From Candidatus Angelobacter sp. Gp1-AA117 (GTDB lineage Bacteria > Acidobacteriota > Terriglobia > Terriglobales > Acidobacteriaceae), in the NCBI GenBank assembly GCA_003223515.1, contig QHVI01000020.1, positions 1 through 61,153 of the forward strand: a DNA stretch of 61,153 nucleotides. The letters run 5' to 3'. Each line of letters starts with the position of its first letter. The stretch's first letter is position 1. Position numbers and translations under genes: made by a program. The notes under the pieces were generated by a model that saw only the letters and a list, made by a program, of their open reading frames with translations, was not told the origin of the DNA and made no database searches. This document shows, piece by piece, positions 60,061 to 61,153 of the stretch.

Positions 60061-60308
60061 TCACGCGTTCCTGCGCCAATGTCGTACCAAATGCCCAGCC
60101 CCGCAGCATTTGGCCAAGGTTCTCCGAGAGCGCCTGGTGATCACCAGCATCGGTGTACCGGAATCGTCTTGCAAAAGCACGGCTCGGATCAGAAATTCAT
60201 CCGAAGGGCTAGCATAGAGGCTAGGGCTGTTCCTCAAGCATGAAAACGTTGGGCTGAAAACGATTGGCGAGCAATCTAGTATTAGAAGGAAACGGGGTGA
60301 AGACGTTC
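60061..60308. other. Gap before the HNH-like gene
   Basis: 248 bases without a supported gene. It should hold the missing start of the MNT remnant but shows only degraded frames. Low-level palindrome cctaGCCTCTATGCTAGCcct near 60209 is present. No promoter could be chosen for the HNH gene. Confidence 0.4.
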
Positions 60309-60923
60309 ATGTCAATAACATACGGCGAGTGGCCTGAGGGTCACCCCCACCTGACGAAAATCGGTGGTTATCCATTCGGAATTGCAAAGGTCACATGTCC
60401 AGACCCACTGACATACAAAAATAGGGATGGATATGCTGCCAGTTTCAAGCGCCTGTACAACAACTATAAAAGGCGAGCGGCCAAGCAGGGTTTAGAATTC
60501 ACTCTGACTGAAAAGATTTTCTTTGAGCTTACCAGCCAGCCTTGTTATTTCTGTGCAGCTCCCCCATCTCGAAAGGTAAACAAGAAAGCCAAGAATTCAT
60601 ACGTCTACAACGGACTTGACCGATTCGATTGCAACAAAGGTTACATTGCCAGTAACTGTATCGGTTGCTGTTGGGAGCATAACGACCTCAAGGGTAGACT
60701 CACATTCATGGACTTTTATCAGCAATCGCTCGCTGTGGTGCTTTCAATCTCCTCTAAAACGGCTTTAGACATCGGTGACCTTGAGTGTTTGAATCGCCTT
60801 ATTGATCTTTGGCCGAATGTGCGCTTTCTGAAAGAACATCGTTCTGCTCTGTTGGAGGATATGGAAAAATATCCAGACCGATTCAGATTTAATTGGCTGT
60901 TGCAACCTGTGAAATGGCAATAG
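60309..60923 (+). CDS. HNH-like putative endonuclease
   Basis: A 204-residue protein with a phage- or plasmid-like zinc-binding HNH-type region: FELTSQPCYFCAAPPSRKVN, then YVYNGLDRFDCNKGYIASNC IGCCWEHNDLKGRLTFMDF. The pattern C-x2-C, then NGhDRhDxxKGYxxxNChxCCxxxNxxKG matches small HNH-like nucleases of mobile DNA. The N-terminal part (TYKNRDGYAASFKRLYNNYK) is basic. The start could be TTG 60264; ATG 60309 is preferred. It sits in the decayed right-hand accessory zone and its AT-richer composition suggests transfer. Confidence 0.65.
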   Translation: MSITYGEWPEGHPHLTKIGGYPFGIAKVTCPDPLTYKNRDGYAASFKRLYNNYKRRAAKQGLEFTLTEKIFFELTSQPCYFCAAPPSRKVNKKAKNSYVYNGLDRFDCNKGYIASNCIGCCWEHNDLKGRLTFMDFYQQSLAVVLSISSKTALDIGDLECLNRLIDLWPNVRFLKEHRSALLEDMEKYPDRFRFNWLLQPVKWQ

Positions 60924-61077
60924 AGAATTGATCCGGATCGTGCGTTTCCCGATTACGCGCACCTCCACGAGGAAACTGAAAAGGGGTAAAGCCCCAATTT
61001 CATTCTTCCGTGGGAGTGCATAATGCCAAACAACTCCTAGTTTGTTGTGGGGGCAATTGTGCTCAATAAATATGGGC

Positions 61078-61153
61078 TCAAAATAGCAGTCCCCAGCCTT
61101 GTTGCAGCACCGCCACCGTCTTACCATAGGGCAGCCCAAACCGTTGTTCAGCA
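61078..61153 (-). mobile_element. Possible transposase fragment at the window edge
   Basis: The last 25 codons on the minus strand read AEQRFGLPYGKTVAVLQQGW GLLF then stop. The AEQRFGLPYGK..xxLxQ-x-x-G start resembles a transposase region I recall from IS66-like or related elements. It stops prematurely and runs off the window, so the gene is partial or dead. Confidence 0.25.

Noticed and set aside
60765-61139. 124-codon minus-strand frame at the right edge
   Set aside because: Overlaps the end of the HNH-like gene and has no family resemblance; a different frame at the edge looks more transposase-like.

Overview
The window looks like a chromosomal segment of an Acidobacteriota (Terriglobia-type) soil bacterium. 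This is inference from gene content: coproheme decarboxylase HemQ, tandem SYLF proteins, many secreted S9/M14/M28 peptidases, split transketolase subunits, a GC-rich coding style and very abundant intergenic repeats. No rRNA, tRNA, CRISPR array or prophage was recognised. It is mostly ordinary chromosome, with accessory or decayed DNA at both edges: an ISL3-type transposase end at the left, and MNT/HEPN remnants, an HNH-like gene and a transposase scrap at the right.

Layout. 0-8 kb: IS end, an unknown membrane protein, a SDR epimerase, a parvulin-type isomerase, a CDF metal exporter with OsmC, a glutaredoxin read through an in-frame TGA (probable selenoprotein), an EamA transporter and a frameshifted YwiC-like gene. 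8-20 kb: M14 peptidase, TetR regulator, two SYLF proteins, a 53-residue zinc ribbon protein, transketolase halves, S9 peptidase, endonuclease III and HemQ. 20-25.5 kb: two DUF2292-like small proteins with matching 3' RNA structures, a DUF4160/DUF2442 pair, and adjacent XerD/XerC recombinases. 25.5-32 kb: a four-gene surface-fibre operon (subunit, two-domain subunit, chaperone-like protein, large usher-like barrel). 32-42 kb: beta-CASP nuclease, acyltransferase, glycine-zipper protein, PIG-L-like deacetylase plus glycosyltransferase, Y-family polymerase, double YCII protein. 42-50 kb: a 1136-residue GlmS-like protein, DUF5996, UBP zinc finger and an OpuC/OsmF-type osmoprotectant ABC transporter. 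50-60 kb: hydrolase, Bax-inhibitor family protein, M28 peptidase, nitronate monooxygenase, MutM/Nei glycosylase, an ECF sigma/anti-sigma pair and a secreted protein.

The two most notable items are the TGA-containing glutaredoxin (5772-6011), which ordinary gene calling would miss, and the chaperone/usher-like operon (25879-31845), whose usher carries an N-terminal pilus-formation-like domain and C-terminal SdrD-B-like modules. Several dispersed repeat families fill most gaps between genes. One of them forms the last codons of the epimerase gene.
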